Notes: generated from the sequence alone by a model not told the origin. A stretch of DNA of 64,000 nucleotides from Bacillota bacterium (GCA_023415575.1 JAEZKF010000044.1:1-64000); one strand, 5' to 3'. Positions 52,580 through 62,088 are shown, counted from the first letter of the stretch. Numbers and translations are program-made.

Positions 52580-53323
52580 TTAATCCTCCGCAAACTCGTC
52601 CTCGTTTGCCCAGTTGTGCCAGACGTTCTGAACATCGTCATTGTCGTTCATGAGTTCCAGCATACGGTTCATCTTGGCGGCGGTTTCGGGGTCCTCGATA
52701 CGCGTCTCAGTCTGGGGAAGATACTCTACCTCAGCAGAAAGGAAGGAATAACCCTTCGCCTCAAGCGCTTCGCGCACGGCGCGCAGGTCGTTGGGCTCGG
52801 TGTAGATTTCCACTACATCCTCCTCAAACGAGAGGTCGGCAGCGCCAGCCTCCATCGCATCCTCCATCACCTTATCCTCGTCAAGGCCCTCTGCCTCTAT
52901 CACGATAACGCCCTTTTGCGAGAACATAAACGACACGCAGCCGGTGGTGCCGAGGTTGCCGCCGTACTTATCAAAATAGTGGCGCAGATCACCCGCCGTG
53001 CGGTTGCGGTTTTCGGTCAGCGTCTCTACAATAACAGCGATGCCGCAGGGGCCGTATCCCTCGTAAAAGATGGTCTCGTATTGGTTCTTATCCTCTCCGC
53101 CCACCGCTTTTTTGATGATGCGCTCGATGTTATCGTTGGGGACGTTGTTGGATTTCGCCTTGGAGATCAAATCACGCAGCTTACCGTTAACCGAGGGATC
53201 AGCACCGCCCTCACGCACCGCAACGGAGATCTCCCTACCGATTTTGGTGAATATCTTTGCCTTTTGCGCATCGGATTTCTCCTTTTTGCGCTTGATATTA
53301 TTCCATTTGGAATGTCCTGACAT
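52580..53323 (-). CDS. yebC: YebC/PmpR family protein (TACO1-like)
   Basis: A 247-residue protein that helps ribosomes translate difficult stretches and in some bacteria acts as a regulator. It begins with the invariant MSGHSKWNNIKRKKEKSDA, contains NNVPNDNIERIIKKA and YEGYGPCGIAVIVE, and has a long C-terminal domain. The frame extends far upstream, but GGAGG before the ATG at 53323 decides the start. It stands alone between its promoter and terminator. Confidence 0.93.
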   Translation of the reverse strand: MSGHSKWNNIKRKKEKSDAQKAKIFTKIGREISVAVREGGADPSVNGKLRDLISKAKSNNVPNDNIERIIKKAVGGEDKNQYETIFYEGYGPCGIAVIVETLTENRNRTAGDLRHYFDKYGGNLGTTGCVSFMFSQKGVIVIEAEGLDEDKVMEDAMEAGAADLSFEEDVVEIYTEPNDLRAVREALEAKGYSFLSAEVEYLPQTETRIEDPETAAKMNRMLELMNDNDDVQNVWHNWANEDEFAED

Positions 53324-53337
53324 TGTGTAACCTCCAA

Positions 53338-53449
53338 GATATATAGGCCTCCACCGAAGGGTGTTCGAGGCAGCAGTCCCTGCCGAATCAGGTGGTTTGC
53401 CCAGCACTGTAATATACAATATTTTAACACAAGAAGATAACACACACAA
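53338..53449 (-). promoter_or_regulatory. Promoter and structured leader of yebC
   Basis: On the minus strand TTGTGT (53444-53449) is 17 bases from TAAAAT (53421-53426). The leader then contains CCACC, GGCAG/CTGCC and GGTGG, which can form one hairpin inside another around 53345-53400. No known class was recognised. Confidence 0.5.
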
Positions 53450-53542
53450 TAGCGGATGCAAAATCGACCTTGCGGGCAATTTTGCTAGAACGTATGCAGT
53501 AAAACGCTGCGTATAAGACACAATTATTATGAATGGAAATAT

Positions 53543-53571
53543 TTGATTTTGCTATTTAGATGCGGTATAAT
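53543..53571 (+). promoter_or_regulatory. Promoter of the large lipoprotein gene
   Basis: TTGATT (53543-53548) is 17 bases from TATAAT (53566-53571). Confidence 0.7.
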
Positions 53572-53678
53572 ATAGGGGCTATCCCGCATACTACCGCGAA
53601 TTTTGGCAGATACGACCAATCGCATATTAATAAACTGATAAATGAGCCTTATCTTCATTACGAAAGGGCGGTACCTGT

Positions 53679-56618
53679 ATGAAACGTTTCTCTTTGTGCA
53701 CGTGCCTTTTAATTGTGGCCGCGTTACTAATCACGGCTATATTTCCGCTTGCGGGCTGCAATAGGAGAGAGATTCCTACCACGCTGCCCGTTTCGTCGAC
53801 AGAGCCATCCTCGCAGCCGGTATCCTCGTCCGAGCCGCCGAGCTCCTCGCAGGAGGAATCCTCTTCGTCGGAGGAACCGAGCTCAAGCTCCTCATCAAAA
53901 CCGGCCAGCTCATCTAAGCCTGCTTCCACATCGGGCACAACAACTACCGGTACATCCTACAGCGGCAAGGTCTATTCCTCTGCGGTAACAAGCTCCAAGA
54001 AGGAGACCTTCAGCTCTGTTAAGATTACTGCAAGCGGCGTTTCAATAAGCAACAAGACCGTTACCGGCGACCTTATCATCGACAAGGGCGTCGGCGATGG
54101 CAATGTCACGCTGCAAAACGTTTCTGTAGGCGGCACCATCTATGTATATGGCGGCGGAGAAAACTCCATCTACCTTGACAGCGTAACAGCCAAAAAGCTC
54201 GTCAGCGCAAGCACCGTATCCCGCCCGCGCATCATTGCAAAGGGCTCTACCGTCATCAAGGAAACTCAGGTGCGAAATGATACCCTGCTTGAACACGACA
54301 GGCTGGATGCTACCGCCACCGGCTTTACCTCCATCGAAACGGTAAAGACTTCTCAAGCGTACACGATACTCAAGCTGTACAACATCTCAATGAATACCCT
54401 CACCCTAAACTATGAAACCAACCTGTACCTGCTCGGCTCTACGAGTGTTGGCAGCGTTATTGCAAACAAACCCTCCTACATCGAGGGCGGTGACAAGGTT
54501 GGACTGTTATACTGCTACAGCAAGAATGTACGTATTGATACCGCTCCTGCGCACATTGCGAGCAATTCAAACACCTATGACCCCAAGGTGCTCGATGAAG
54601 ACGAGGACAGCTCCAGTACCGAGAGCAAGCTTCCGCAGCTTGCTGCGCCGAAGATCACCTTGGTCGGTGATAAAATCCACTGGAGTGCCATCTCGGGTGC
54701 CACGAACGGATATGAGGTACGCGTAAACCTCAAAGGCTCCACGGTGTATTATTACAAGACGGTTTCCTCCAGCACAAGGTCGATTAATATTGAGGATCTG
54801 TTAGAGGAGAACAAAGCGCCAAACGGCACCTATCAGTTCCGTGTGCTTGCCTGTGCTACCTCCTCGCGTGAGGAATCCGACTACAGCAACACCATCACCG
54901 TAACATGCAGCGGTTCGTCTTACCCCGCGCTTTCTTTAAGCAGCCTGAATTTTGACGGCACAACAGATGTTACAAAGTACATGGCATCATGGACATCCGA
55001 AGGCGCCACCAAGGGTTATAACGTTATGGTTGCTACCAACAGCACCTTCAGCACCAAAAAGCTCAACGTCAATGCTAAGGAACCTGAGAACAAATCCATC
55101 GATCTGCGCGCCCAGATGGGTAAAGACTTTGTTCCCGGCACCTATTACATCCGCATCACAGCAAAATCTGCGTTTGAGCAGAAAACCATAAACGGACAGT
55201 TTACCGTCACGAAGGCAGCAAAGCCGACAGGCGTGGAATTCAATGTCTCCACCAAGAAGCTGACCTGGACCCCGGTAAGCGGAATAAACAGCTATTTCGT
55301 AACTATCAAGAGTAATTCTGTGAATACTACTCGCACCCTCAGCAATACAGAGGTAGATTTAACTAGCGATACCACCTTCCCTGCGGGCGAATACACCGTT
55401 AGCGTTGTATCGCTTGGAAATGCCGGTAACGTGCTTGACTCTGATGCGCAGACAATTACCTTCACCAAAGAGGGCAGCAGCAGTACTCCGACAAAGCCCA
55501 CACTTGACGCTCCCACCAGCGTGACCCTAACGCAGGACACCACGGATAACAGGAAGCTGAATCTCAGTTGGACGCCGCCTGCTACGCCAAGCAGTGGCAT
55601 TACCTACAAGGTAGCTCTGTTAAAAGATGGTGTAGAAGTAAATGGGCTTGCAGCTTCAGGATTGACCGGAACAGCGCACACATTTACATTGACTCATGCC
55701 GATGGAGGTGGAAGCTACACCGCAACAGTTATCGCAACGGCTTCCGGTTATAATGATTCTGCACCCGCGACTTCCAGTGCAGTAGCGGTTGTTGCAGACG
55801 ACCTGCTGTTTAAGCAAGGTAAAGGAATAAACGGTTCTGCCTACCAAGTCAGCACTGCCGAAGAGTTCTTCAACATCACAAAGGTTCGGGCCGGAGCGTA
55901 TTTCGAGCAGACCGAGGCCTTTACCATTGATAAAGATCACCGCATCACAGGAACCTTTAAAGGGCACTATGATGGGAAAGGTAATACTATAAAGATTACC
56001 ATCTCCACAGGCACAACGGACAATGTTGGTTTATTCGATACAATTGACACTGGAGCAACCGTTAAGAACATCAACGTTGCAGCCACTTCTTCTGTCGCAG
56101 GTGGAAATAACGTCGGCATGATTGCAGGTGCAAACAATGGCACAATCAGCGACTGTACAGTTGCAGCAGCCGAATCTGCCACACCTTCCGTAACCGGAAC
56201 AAGCAACGTCGGAATGATTGCGGGCACCAACAATGGCACCATCAGTAACTGCCAGGTGGCAAACACTGCTGCATGCGTAACCGGCACAAGCAATGTCGGC
56301 GGTATTGCAGGCGTAAATGCCGGTACTATCACGGAATGTACCTATAAAGGCATCTTGAGCAAATCTGGTAGTACAGTAACTACGCCGATGGTAGGTTTCG
56401 GTCTAATCTGTGGTGTAAACACAAGCGCCAGCCAAACAACATCAGATATAGAGACGACCAATTCTATCGATGGAGCACCTTATACAGAAGTTGGTGAAGT
56501 CGGTACAACCCCTGTCGACGAATCCTCCAGCAGTGAAGAGCCAAGCGGAACTGACGGTGTAGCCAAACAGGCGGCACAGATGCTCAGCAAGTTTGCGATG
56601 TGGCTGTCTGTTATGTAA
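53679..56618 (+). CDS. Large surface lipoprotein with fibronectin-like and GLUG repeats
   Basis: A 979-residue predicted lipoprotein. A signal peptide ends in the lipobox LAGC (C27). Then come a Ser/Glu/Pro-rich spacer (about 30-90), a beta-rich module (about 95-295) shared with the next gene, three to four fibronectin-III-like domains (about 319-700, for example LTWTPVSGINSYFV), and GLUG-like repeats (about 800-880, such as NVGMIAGTNNGTISNC). A short Ser-rich piece and an amphipathic C-terminal end (AKQAAQMLSKFAMWLSVM) follow. It probably binds a surface polymer or host or dietary glycan. No enzymatic motif was seen. Confidence 0.8.
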   Translation: MKRFSLCTCLLIVAALLITAIFPLAGCNRREIPTTLPVSSTEPSSQPVSSSEPPSSSQEESSSSEEPSSSSSSKPASSSKPASTSGTTTTGTSYSGKVYSSAVTSSKKETFSSVKITASGVSISNKTVTGDLIIDKGVGDGNVTLQNVSVGGTIYVYGGGENSIYLDSVTAKKLVSASTVSRPRIIAKGSTVIKETQVRNDTLLEHDRLDATATGFTSIETVKTSQAYTILKLYNISMNTLTLNYETNLYLLGSTSVGSVIANKPSYIEGGDKVGLLYCYSKNVRIDTAPAHIASNSNTYDPKVLDEDEDSSSTESKLPQLAAPKITLVGDKIHWSAISGATNGYEVRVNLKGSTVYYYKTVSSSTRSINIEDLLEENKAPNGTYQFRVLACATSSREESDYSNTITVTCSGSSYPALSLSSLNFDGTTDVTKYMASWTSEGATKGYNVMVATNSTFSTKKLNVNAKEPENKSIDLRAQMGKDFVPGTYYIRITAKSAFEQKTINGQFTVTKAAKPTGVEFNVSTKKLTWTPVSGINSYFVTIKSNSVNTTRTLSNTEVDLTSDTTFPAGEYTVSVVSLGNAGNVLDSDAQTITFTKEGSSSTPTKPTLDAPTSVTLTQDTTDNRKLNLSWTPPATPSSGITYKVALLKDGVEVNGLAASGLTGTAHTFTLTHADGGGSYTATVIATASGYNDSAPATSSAVAVVADDLLFKQGKGINGSAYQVSTAEEFFNITKVRAGAYFEQTEAFTIDKDHRITGTFKGHYDGKGNTIKITISTGTTDNVGLFDTIDTGATVKNINVAATSSVAGGNNVGMIAGANNGTISDCTVAAAESATPSVTGTSNVGMIAGTNNGTISNCQVANTAACVTGTSNVGGIAGVNAGTITECTYKGILSKSGSTVTTPMVGFGLICGVNTSASQTTSDIETTNSIDGAPYTEVGEVGTTPVDESSSSEEPSGTDGVAKQAAQMLSKFAMWLSVM

Positions 56619-56640
56619 AAAATAAACTGCAATATAAATG

Positions 56641-56669
56641 TTGCAGAATATGGAAAATTACTGTATAAT
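56641..56669 (+). promoter_or_regulatory. Promoter of the second lipoprotein gene
   Basis: TTGCAG (56641-56646) is 17 bases from TATAAT (56664-56669). Confidence 0.7.
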
Positions 56670-56690
56670 ATAGCCAATGCATACATTCGG

Positions 56691-56723
56691 TGCACAAGCC
56701 CCGCCAAAAGCAGGGCTTGTGCA
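56691..56723 (+). terminator. Hairpin in the leader of the second lipoprotein gene
   Basis: TGCACAAGCCC pairs perfectly with GGGCTTGTGCA, followed by TTTGGGTTT. It may end the upstream transcript. Being downstream of the -10 at 56664-56669 it could also attenuate the next gene. Confidence 0.6.
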
Positions 56724-56773
56724 TTTGGGTTTATCGTATTGTGACAATGTAACTTAGGAAGGCGGTCAAAACG

Positions 56774-57730
56774 ATGAGGCAAAAGATTGGTTATGTTGTA
56801 TTTCTCGCAAGCTGCGTTTTAGGGCTTTTGCTGTTCTCCGGTTGCTCTATAGCACCCAAGGCACCGGAAAGCTACCTGACCGAGGAATACTATACAGCCC
56901 CCGTGCTGGCTACCGTTGCGCAGTCGGTGGATACCGTCGCACTGCCGACCTCCTTTGACCGTGTTACGGCAACACCTGTTAAGCCTGCTAAGGGAAAGCC
57001 GCCCAAGCCTGTACATATCGATCAATCAGCAGTAGCCGCACAGGCGACATCCTCTCAGACTACATCATCATCCAAAGACGAGGATTACCCGGATAAGACC
57101 TACAGTAACGATTCCGTTATTGACGATAAAAAGGCTACCTACAAGAACGTTGAAGTTTCGGCGGCGGACGTTGTGCTCAAGAACAAGTACATCAAGGGTA
57201 ATCTCACGGTTACAAGAGACGCCTTCTACTCGCTAACCCTTGAAAACTGCAAGATTGAAGGCGAGCTGATTGTTAACTCCTCTTCGCTGTATGACCTGAT
57301 TTTGACCGACTGCGGTATTCAGACCCTGCGGCTTGCCTCGGGCGATTTCATCGATGTAGAACTCGAAGGCTTGTCTTATATCAACGAAACGGTTCTATCT
57401 TCGGGTACCAAGGCGTCCCTGTACGCGTACAACATCCAGAGCAACTATTCGGGCTATAAGACCATTACAATCGCAAAGAGTTCATCAACAATCGAGCTCT
57501 TCTTATACGGTGTTGAATGTAAGACGATTAGTATCAACACCGAAAGTGAGGTTACACTGTCCGATAGCGATCCGTCCTATGTCGATACGTTTGTAGCCAA
57601 CGCGCCGGTTACGGTGCAGGGAGCCTCGCGCATTGACCGCTTCTATGTGCGCTCTAAAGGCGTCGTGTTGTATGGCGAGCCCAAGGAACTGATTTATGAT
57701 AAATCCAAATACACGGTAGAATACATGTGA
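56774..57730 (+). CDS. Predicted lipoprotein with the shared beta-rich module
   Basis: A 318-residue predicted lipoprotein with lipobox LFSGC (C24) and a Pro/Lys/Ser-rich spacer (about 60-105). The rest (about 108-318) is a beta-rich repeat module. Its opening, KTYSNDSVIDDKKATYKNVE, matches KVYSSAVTSSKKETFSSVK in the preceding protein, and both go on through alternating short strands such as NLTV, SLTLENC and ELIV, suggesting a beta-helix. Apart from the spacer, the protein is only this module. The function is unknown. Confidence 0.75.
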   Translation: MRQKIGYVVFLASCVLGLLLFSGCSIAPKAPESYLTEEYYTAPVLATVAQSVDTVALPTSFDRVTATPVKPAKGKPPKPVHIDQSAVAAQATSSQTTSSSKDEDYPDKTYSNDSVIDDKKATYKNVEVSAADVVLKNKYIKGNLTVTRDAFYSLTLENCKIEGELIVNSSSLYDLILTDCGIQTLRLASGDFIDVELEGLSYINETVLSSGTKASLYAYNIQSNYSGYKTITIAKSSSTIELFLYGVECKTISINTESEVTLSDSDPSYVDTFVANAPVTVQGASRIDRFYVRSKGVVLYGEPKELIYDKSKYTVEYM

Positions 57731-57856
57731 TTGTAGTCCTGCAACACTCCTGACAACTGCAACCCAAAGGACAACTATCCCGCGGCTCTAGCCAGTGAAT
57801 TAAACCGTCCTTAAATGGGCGCAGCGGGAACACTATCTTCATCATTCACTATACAG

Positions 57857-57884
57857 CAAAAAGGCGGCATATGCCGCCTTTTTG
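57857..57884 (+). terminator. Bidirectional terminator
   Basis: AAAAAGGCGGCAT and ATGCCGCCTTTTT form a perfect palindrome between two convergent genes. The 126 bases before it hold no gene. Confidence 0.92.
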
Positions 57885-57896
57885 TTATGCTTAGGG

Positions 57897-59489
57897 TTAA
57901 TCAATAAGTGCTTGGTCAATAGCAGTATTGGGGTTAATAAACACACCATTTACCGACATACCGAAATGCAGGTGCGGTCCGGTAGAAAACCCGGTAGAAC
58001 CAACCGTGCCGATGGGGTCTCCCTGCTTTACCATATCATCGGTCTTAACCTTTAGGGTATCCATATGATAGTACCACGTTTTCAAACCAAAACCGTGCTC
58101 AATTAGTACGGTGTTGCCGGTCAGCTTCAGTTTGCCAGCATAAAGCACTCTGCCATTGCCCGATGCCTTCACAGTAGTTCCGCGCTTGGCAGCAATATCG
58201 ATGCCGCTGTGGCGGGTGGTAGTCTCGTTTCCGTTCACCGAGCGGATAGCCCCAAACTCGGTGGTGATTTTGGCGGTAGCAGGCATAATAAACGGGCCGT
58301 CAAAGTATTTTTCCTCATCGCGCACGGCCTTAAGCGGAGTAATAATACGCTCAAACTCGGCGTTGGCCTCATCGTCATCAACCGTGCTCTCGGTGATTTT
58401 CTTATCCACCGTAAGTTCTTGTATGTCAAACTGCTTGTCGCTTAGGGTTATTTCATACTTTGCATACGCGCTTTTTGCTGAAAGCTCCATCGTATAGGTC
58501 CCGGGCTTATTGTTATAGCTGAGCGGGAAGATACAAACGCGTCTGCCTTCGTAGTTAAAGAACTCGGGCTCAAACTTAAAGGGCGAGTTTACGGTAATCT
58601 CCTCGTCCTCGTCAAGTCCTACTGCATAGATGACAAGCACCTCGCCGGGGTCAAGGGTTGAAGCACTGATTTCAAAGCTCGCTTTTGGGGCATAATCCAC
58701 ACAGAAGCGGTATATTGCGTTGCCAAAACAATCCGAAAGGGTTGCTTTGCTCCAGATGGCGGTCACCTCGTAATCATACCGCCCGCTGCCCGACATCCGA
58801 AAGCTCGCAAGCTCGTCGAGTGTGCCCTCAAACATGGTTTTGCCCTCGCGCGTAACCATAACGGAGGTCGTATCCGGCTCGATAGAAAACGTAATAACCG
58901 GTGCGTTGGGGGAGGAGAGAACGTATTTGTAGTCCTGCTCGGCCATTGAGGCGGTGGACTCATAATATCTACCATCCAGCCGCTTGTAGCTCCAATCACC
59001 CGAGTCGGGAATCAGCGTACCCTGTTTTTCGTCCGCGGAAATGGTTGCTATGGGGAACTGCTTGTGGGCATAAAGCGATGCAAAATCCTCGCTTGAAAGT
59101 AGCCCGAGCAGCGATGCGCGGTCAACCTCAAGGTATCCGTTGTCCGGCGTCAGGATATAGGCGTAGCGCGCATCCTTGGTAAAGTCGTAGATGCCGAATA
59201 CACTTGTGCTGCCGTCCCCGTTTTCCACCGTCACAGTAACGCTGGGGGTAGGGATATGCAAGGTGTCCACCTGCACCGGACGGCCGCTGTTCACAAGGTT
59301 TGCAAAGGCGGCGATAGGCTCGGCCTCGGTGATGTGGATTTCGGTGCCTTCGAGCACAAATCCCGCATTGACCACCCTGCCTGCATCAAGCACCTGTCCG
59401 GTACCCAAGGCGGAGGAAAGATAGGAGCACCCGCACAACAGTGAGCAGAATAAGGCGCATAAGGACAGTAAAATTCGTTTGCTGCGCAT
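57897..59489 (-). CDS. M23 peptidase lipoprotein
   Basis: A 530-residue predicted lipoprotein (lipobox LLCGC near residue 21) with a C-terminal LytM domain. Zinc ligands lie in RHSGIDIAAKRGT and GPHLHFGM, with YYHM between. The first 380 residues contain several beta-rich segments of unknown type, including a segment with KASFEISASTLDPGEVLVIY, which looks like an immunoglobulin-like fold. It most likely cuts peptidoglycan at the outer membrane face. No promoter was clear. It is the second M23 peptidase in the window. Confidence 0.85.
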   Translation of the reverse strand: MRSKRILLSLCALFCSLLCGCSYLSSALGTGQVLDAGRVVNAGFVLEGTEIHITEAEPIAAFANLVNSGRPVQVDTLHIPTPSVTVTVENGDGSTSVFGIYDFTKDARYAYILTPDNGYLEVDRASLLGLLSSEDFASLYAHKQFPIATISADEKQGTLIPDSGDWSYKRLDGRYYESTASMAEQDYKYVLSSPNAPVITFSIEPDTTSVMVTREGKTMFEGTLDELASFRMSGSGRYDYEVTAIWSKATLSDCFGNAIYRFCVDYAPKASFEISASTLDPGEVLVIYAVGLDEDEEITVNSPFKFEPEFFNYEGRRVCIFPLSYNNKPGTYTMELSAKSAYAKYEITLSDKQFDIQELTVDKKITESTVDDDEANAEFERIITPLKAVRDEEKYFDGPFIMPATAKITTEFGAIRSVNGNETTTRHSGIDIAAKRGTTVKASGNGRVLYAGKLKLTGNTVLIEHGFGLKTWYYHMDTLKVKTDDMVKQGDPIGTVGSTGFSTGPHLHFGMSVNGVFINPNTAIDQALID

Positions 59490-59700
59490 ATCAAGCCTTC
59501 CTTAGTTTCATATTTACTGTTAAAACGGCGATGTGTTGCACTTTATTCCATTAATTTTACCATGAAACAGGGGGAAAGTAAACGAGCGCCCATAGGGCGA
59601 ATGGGGCACAAAGCACGCTAAAATACTAGAAAAATAAAGCAAATCTTTTCGGTAAGCCTTTCAAGTTTTTGATGATTATCCATGAAAAATAGCACAAGGC
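59490..59700. other. Divergent intergenic region
   Basis: This AT-rich stretch separates the M23 peptidase gene and the next lipoprotein gene. No clear minus-strand promoter or reading frame was seen. Confidence 0.5.
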
Positions 59701-59729
59701 TTGCAAAATCCAGATTATGTTGATAGAAT
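59701..59729 (+). promoter_or_regulatory. Promoter of the 519-residue lipoprotein gene
   Basis: TTGCAA (59701-59706) is 17 bases from TAGAAT (59724-59729). The leader contains GCGGGG/CCCCGC near 59800 just before the ribosome site. Confidence 0.65.
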
Positions 59730-59833
59730 TGTTGCCGTGATCGGAGCGGGACGAGAATTTACCGTAATATTACAGTTTTTCTGTCCCAATAACGACTGCG
59801 GGGAAAGCCCCCGCGAAAAATTGGAGGAACCCT

Positions 59834-61393
59834 ATGTTATTTAAGAATAAAATCATTGCTCGGGCGCTGCTGATTGCCGTCGCGTTTGTTCTTGCGCTGG
59901 CAGGCTGCGGTGTCGCAGAGGATATCGGCTCGCTTATGCATGGCCGTCAGCAGTTGGCGGCAAGCAGCGGCGTAAGCAGTCCTCTAACGAGCGAGGAGAC
60001 TAAGGATGCACAGGAGCAGGAAGCGCAGACACTTAGAGAGATACGTCTGTATCCCGCTGTCGGTGCACAGCTTGGCGGTAATAACGATGTTCTTTTGCAA
60101 TATGCAAACGAAAACCACCGCCGAATCTTCGACAGCCAGGTTCGCTATATCAGTGACCACGAGGTGACGTCCACCAATATTATATTGCCAACCGGCCATA
60201 CCCTTTATGAGGATGAAAACGGATATTTTATCTTCTCGGGCGAGGAGGTCGTTCGCGTTAGCCCGCAACTCAGTTCATCCTTGGAAGACCCGAGCAATCC
60301 GCTCTATGACACAAGGGGCCTTATGCACGACTGGCTTATCCTAAACGGTGACAGCCTGTTTGATGAAAACGGCGTGCTGGTTACCTTTGATGATGCCTCT
60401 GAGTTTGTGCCGGTATCGGCCCAGCCCCTGCAGTACAACAACCTGATTTTAAACGCCTATGATGCAACTGAGGTATTGGACAGCACTAACCTATCGGTTT
60501 CGCTTTGGGTATTTGGTGTATCCACACTTGCTGACGCAAAACGCCTGTACGACGAGACAGAGGACAAGGTGGTAATTCGCAACAGACTATATGCTCCGGT
60601 CATCGAGTCGGATGCCCTTACCCTTTACTTCAACGGCACCGATGGCTTTTTGATTGACGTTCACTCCTATACTCTTCCGCGCAAGGAAACTGACCAGGGA
60701 ACACCCGGTGTGATGGATTATTCAGAGCTTGCAGTCGCGGCTGAACAGATGTACACCCAAAAGCTCAATACAATCGGACTTGCGCCCCGCTTTGAGGTGC
60801 AGGACATCATCGCAGGCAAGCCCATCACGGTCTACAACCCTTATTCGGGCAAGATAGAGGCAGTCAAACCCATTGATGTTGACAGCGACGGCAAATTAAG
60901 CCTCTCACTTGACGTTTTGCGTATCCTGTACGGTGTGCAGCTGATGATTGATCCCAATACCGAAACACTGCACCTTTACACCGATCCGCTTTACATGGGC
61001 CTTGTCCAGCATTTATTGGGCAAGAGTGTGGACCTGCAGCCCGTCCGCTATATTGACGACACTACGGCCGACCAAACCTACCTGCAGCAGCAGGAGGAGC
61101 GCGCCGAAAACAACGGCTATCTGACAACGCTCGCATCCGATGAAACCGAACCGAGCGTACCGAAGCCGCTTATCCGCACCCCGCGTTCGGGCCAGTTTGT
61201 CTACCCGGGCAGCAGCACAAAGATTTGGGTCTCCCATTATAAGGGTAAAGGAGAACCGGTTTCGCTGCGTCCGACAATCGGCGGTCAATGGGTGTGGAAT
61301 GACGCCACCGGCTTTTGGGAGGGTGTATCCGAACTAAGCGGCAAAATGGTGGTTTGGCATCCGAGCTATGCCGCCGCTTTTACCATTCGTTAA
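59834..61393 (+). CDS. Predicted lipoprotein with copper-amine-oxidase-like domain
   Basis: A 519-residue predicted lipoprotein (lipobox LAGC near residue 25). The middle part, SLSLDVLRILYGVQLMIDPN, resembles the small stalk domain named after the N-terminus of copper amine oxidases and common in clostridial surface proteins. The rest shows no recognised family. TTGGAGG precedes the ATG. It starts a possible unit with the SGNH hydrolase 48 bases on. Confidence 0.65.
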   Translation: MLFKNKIIARALLIAVAFVLALAGCGVAEDIGSLMHGRQQLAASSGVSSPLTSEETKDAQEQEAQTLREIRLYPAVGAQLGGNNDVLLQYANENHRRIFDSQVRYISDHEVTSTNIILPTGHTLYEDENGYFIFSGEEVVRVSPQLSSSLEDPSNPLYDTRGLMHDWLILNGDSLFDENGVLVTFDDASEFVPVSAQPLQYNNLILNAYDATEVLDSTNLSVSLWVFGVSTLADAKRLYDETEDKVVIRNRLYAPVIESDALTLYFNGTDGFLIDVHSYTLPRKETDQGTPGVMDYSELAVAAEQMYTQKLNTIGLAPRFEVQDIIAGKPITVYNPYSGKIEAVKPIDVDSDGKLSLSLDVLRILYGVQLMIDPNTETLHLYTDPLYMGLVQHLLGKSVDLQPVRYIDDTTADQTYLQQQEERAENNGYLTTLASDETEPSVPKPLIRTPRSGQFVYPGSSTKIWVSHYKGKGEPVSLRPTIGGQWVWNDATGFWEGVSELSGKMVVWHPSYAAAFTIR

Positions 61394-61440
61394 ACCTAGC
61401 AGCAAATATAAAAGGCCGGTAAGGCAGGATGGTGGTCAGT

Positions 61441-62088
61441 ATGAGATATGACTTTAATCAAAACGAGTTCATTCTTTTTCAGGGTGACAGCATTACCGAT
61501 ACAGGCAGAAGCTATCTGATTCGCACAAGCCTTGGCGAGGGTTACCCCGCCTTTGTGGCAAAGCGTCTTTCTGAACTTATGCCCCAGCACAACATTCAGT
61601 ATTTAAACAAGGGCGTGTCCGGTAACCGCATCTCTGATCTCAAACGCCGGTTTCATCGCGACTGCCTTGGGCTGCACCCCTTTCCGACCATCATATCCAT
61701 CTTCATCGGCATCAACGATACCTGGCGCATCTTTGATATGGGGCTTTCGAGTCCCATCCCCCGTTTTGAAGAGACCTACCGTGAGCTCCTTGACCGCATT
61801 CGCGAGAAAAACGCCTTTACGCGGCTTATTCTGCTCTCGCCCTTTGTCTTGGAGGACACCGAGGACAAGAAGGAGTGGCGGGAGGATGTAGACGCCCGCC
61901 GTGAGGTAGTTAGGCGTATTGCGCAGGACTACAACGCGCGCCATCTGGACGTGCAAAAGATTTTTGACGACGCAATGGCCCAAACCCAAAACGGCCCCCT
62001 CTATTACACCGTAGACGGTGTTCACCCGACACCGGAGGGGCATGCGCTGATTGCGCAGCATTGGATAGATGCGTTCGCGGCAGAGTAG
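61441..62088 (+). CDS. SGNH/GDSL hydrolase
   Basis: A 215-residue esterase-type enzyme. Block I is LFQGDSITDTGRSY (Ser nucleophile), block II is around GVSGNRI, block III is GINDTW, and block V is DGVHPTPEGH with the Asp and His of the triad. There is no signal peptide, so it acts inside the cell. It probably removes acetyl groups from sugars; the plan resembles RhaT/RhgT-type acetylesterases. GGTGG before 61441 supports this start. Confidence 0.88.
   Translation: MRYDFNQNEFILFQGDSITDTGRSYLIRTSLGEGYPAFVAKRLSELMPQHNIQYLNKGVSGNRISDLKRRFHRDCLGLHPFPTIISIFIGINDTWRIFDMGLSSPIPRFEETYRELLDRIREKNAFTRLILLSPFVLEDTEDKKEWREDVDARREVVRRIAQDYNARHLDVQKIFDDAMAQTQNGPLYYTVDGVHPTPEGHALIAQHWIDAFAAE

Noticed and set aside
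56080..56340. CRISPR-like repeats
   Set aside because: The repeats are in frame, encode GLUG units and have no equal-length spacers. No cas genes are present.
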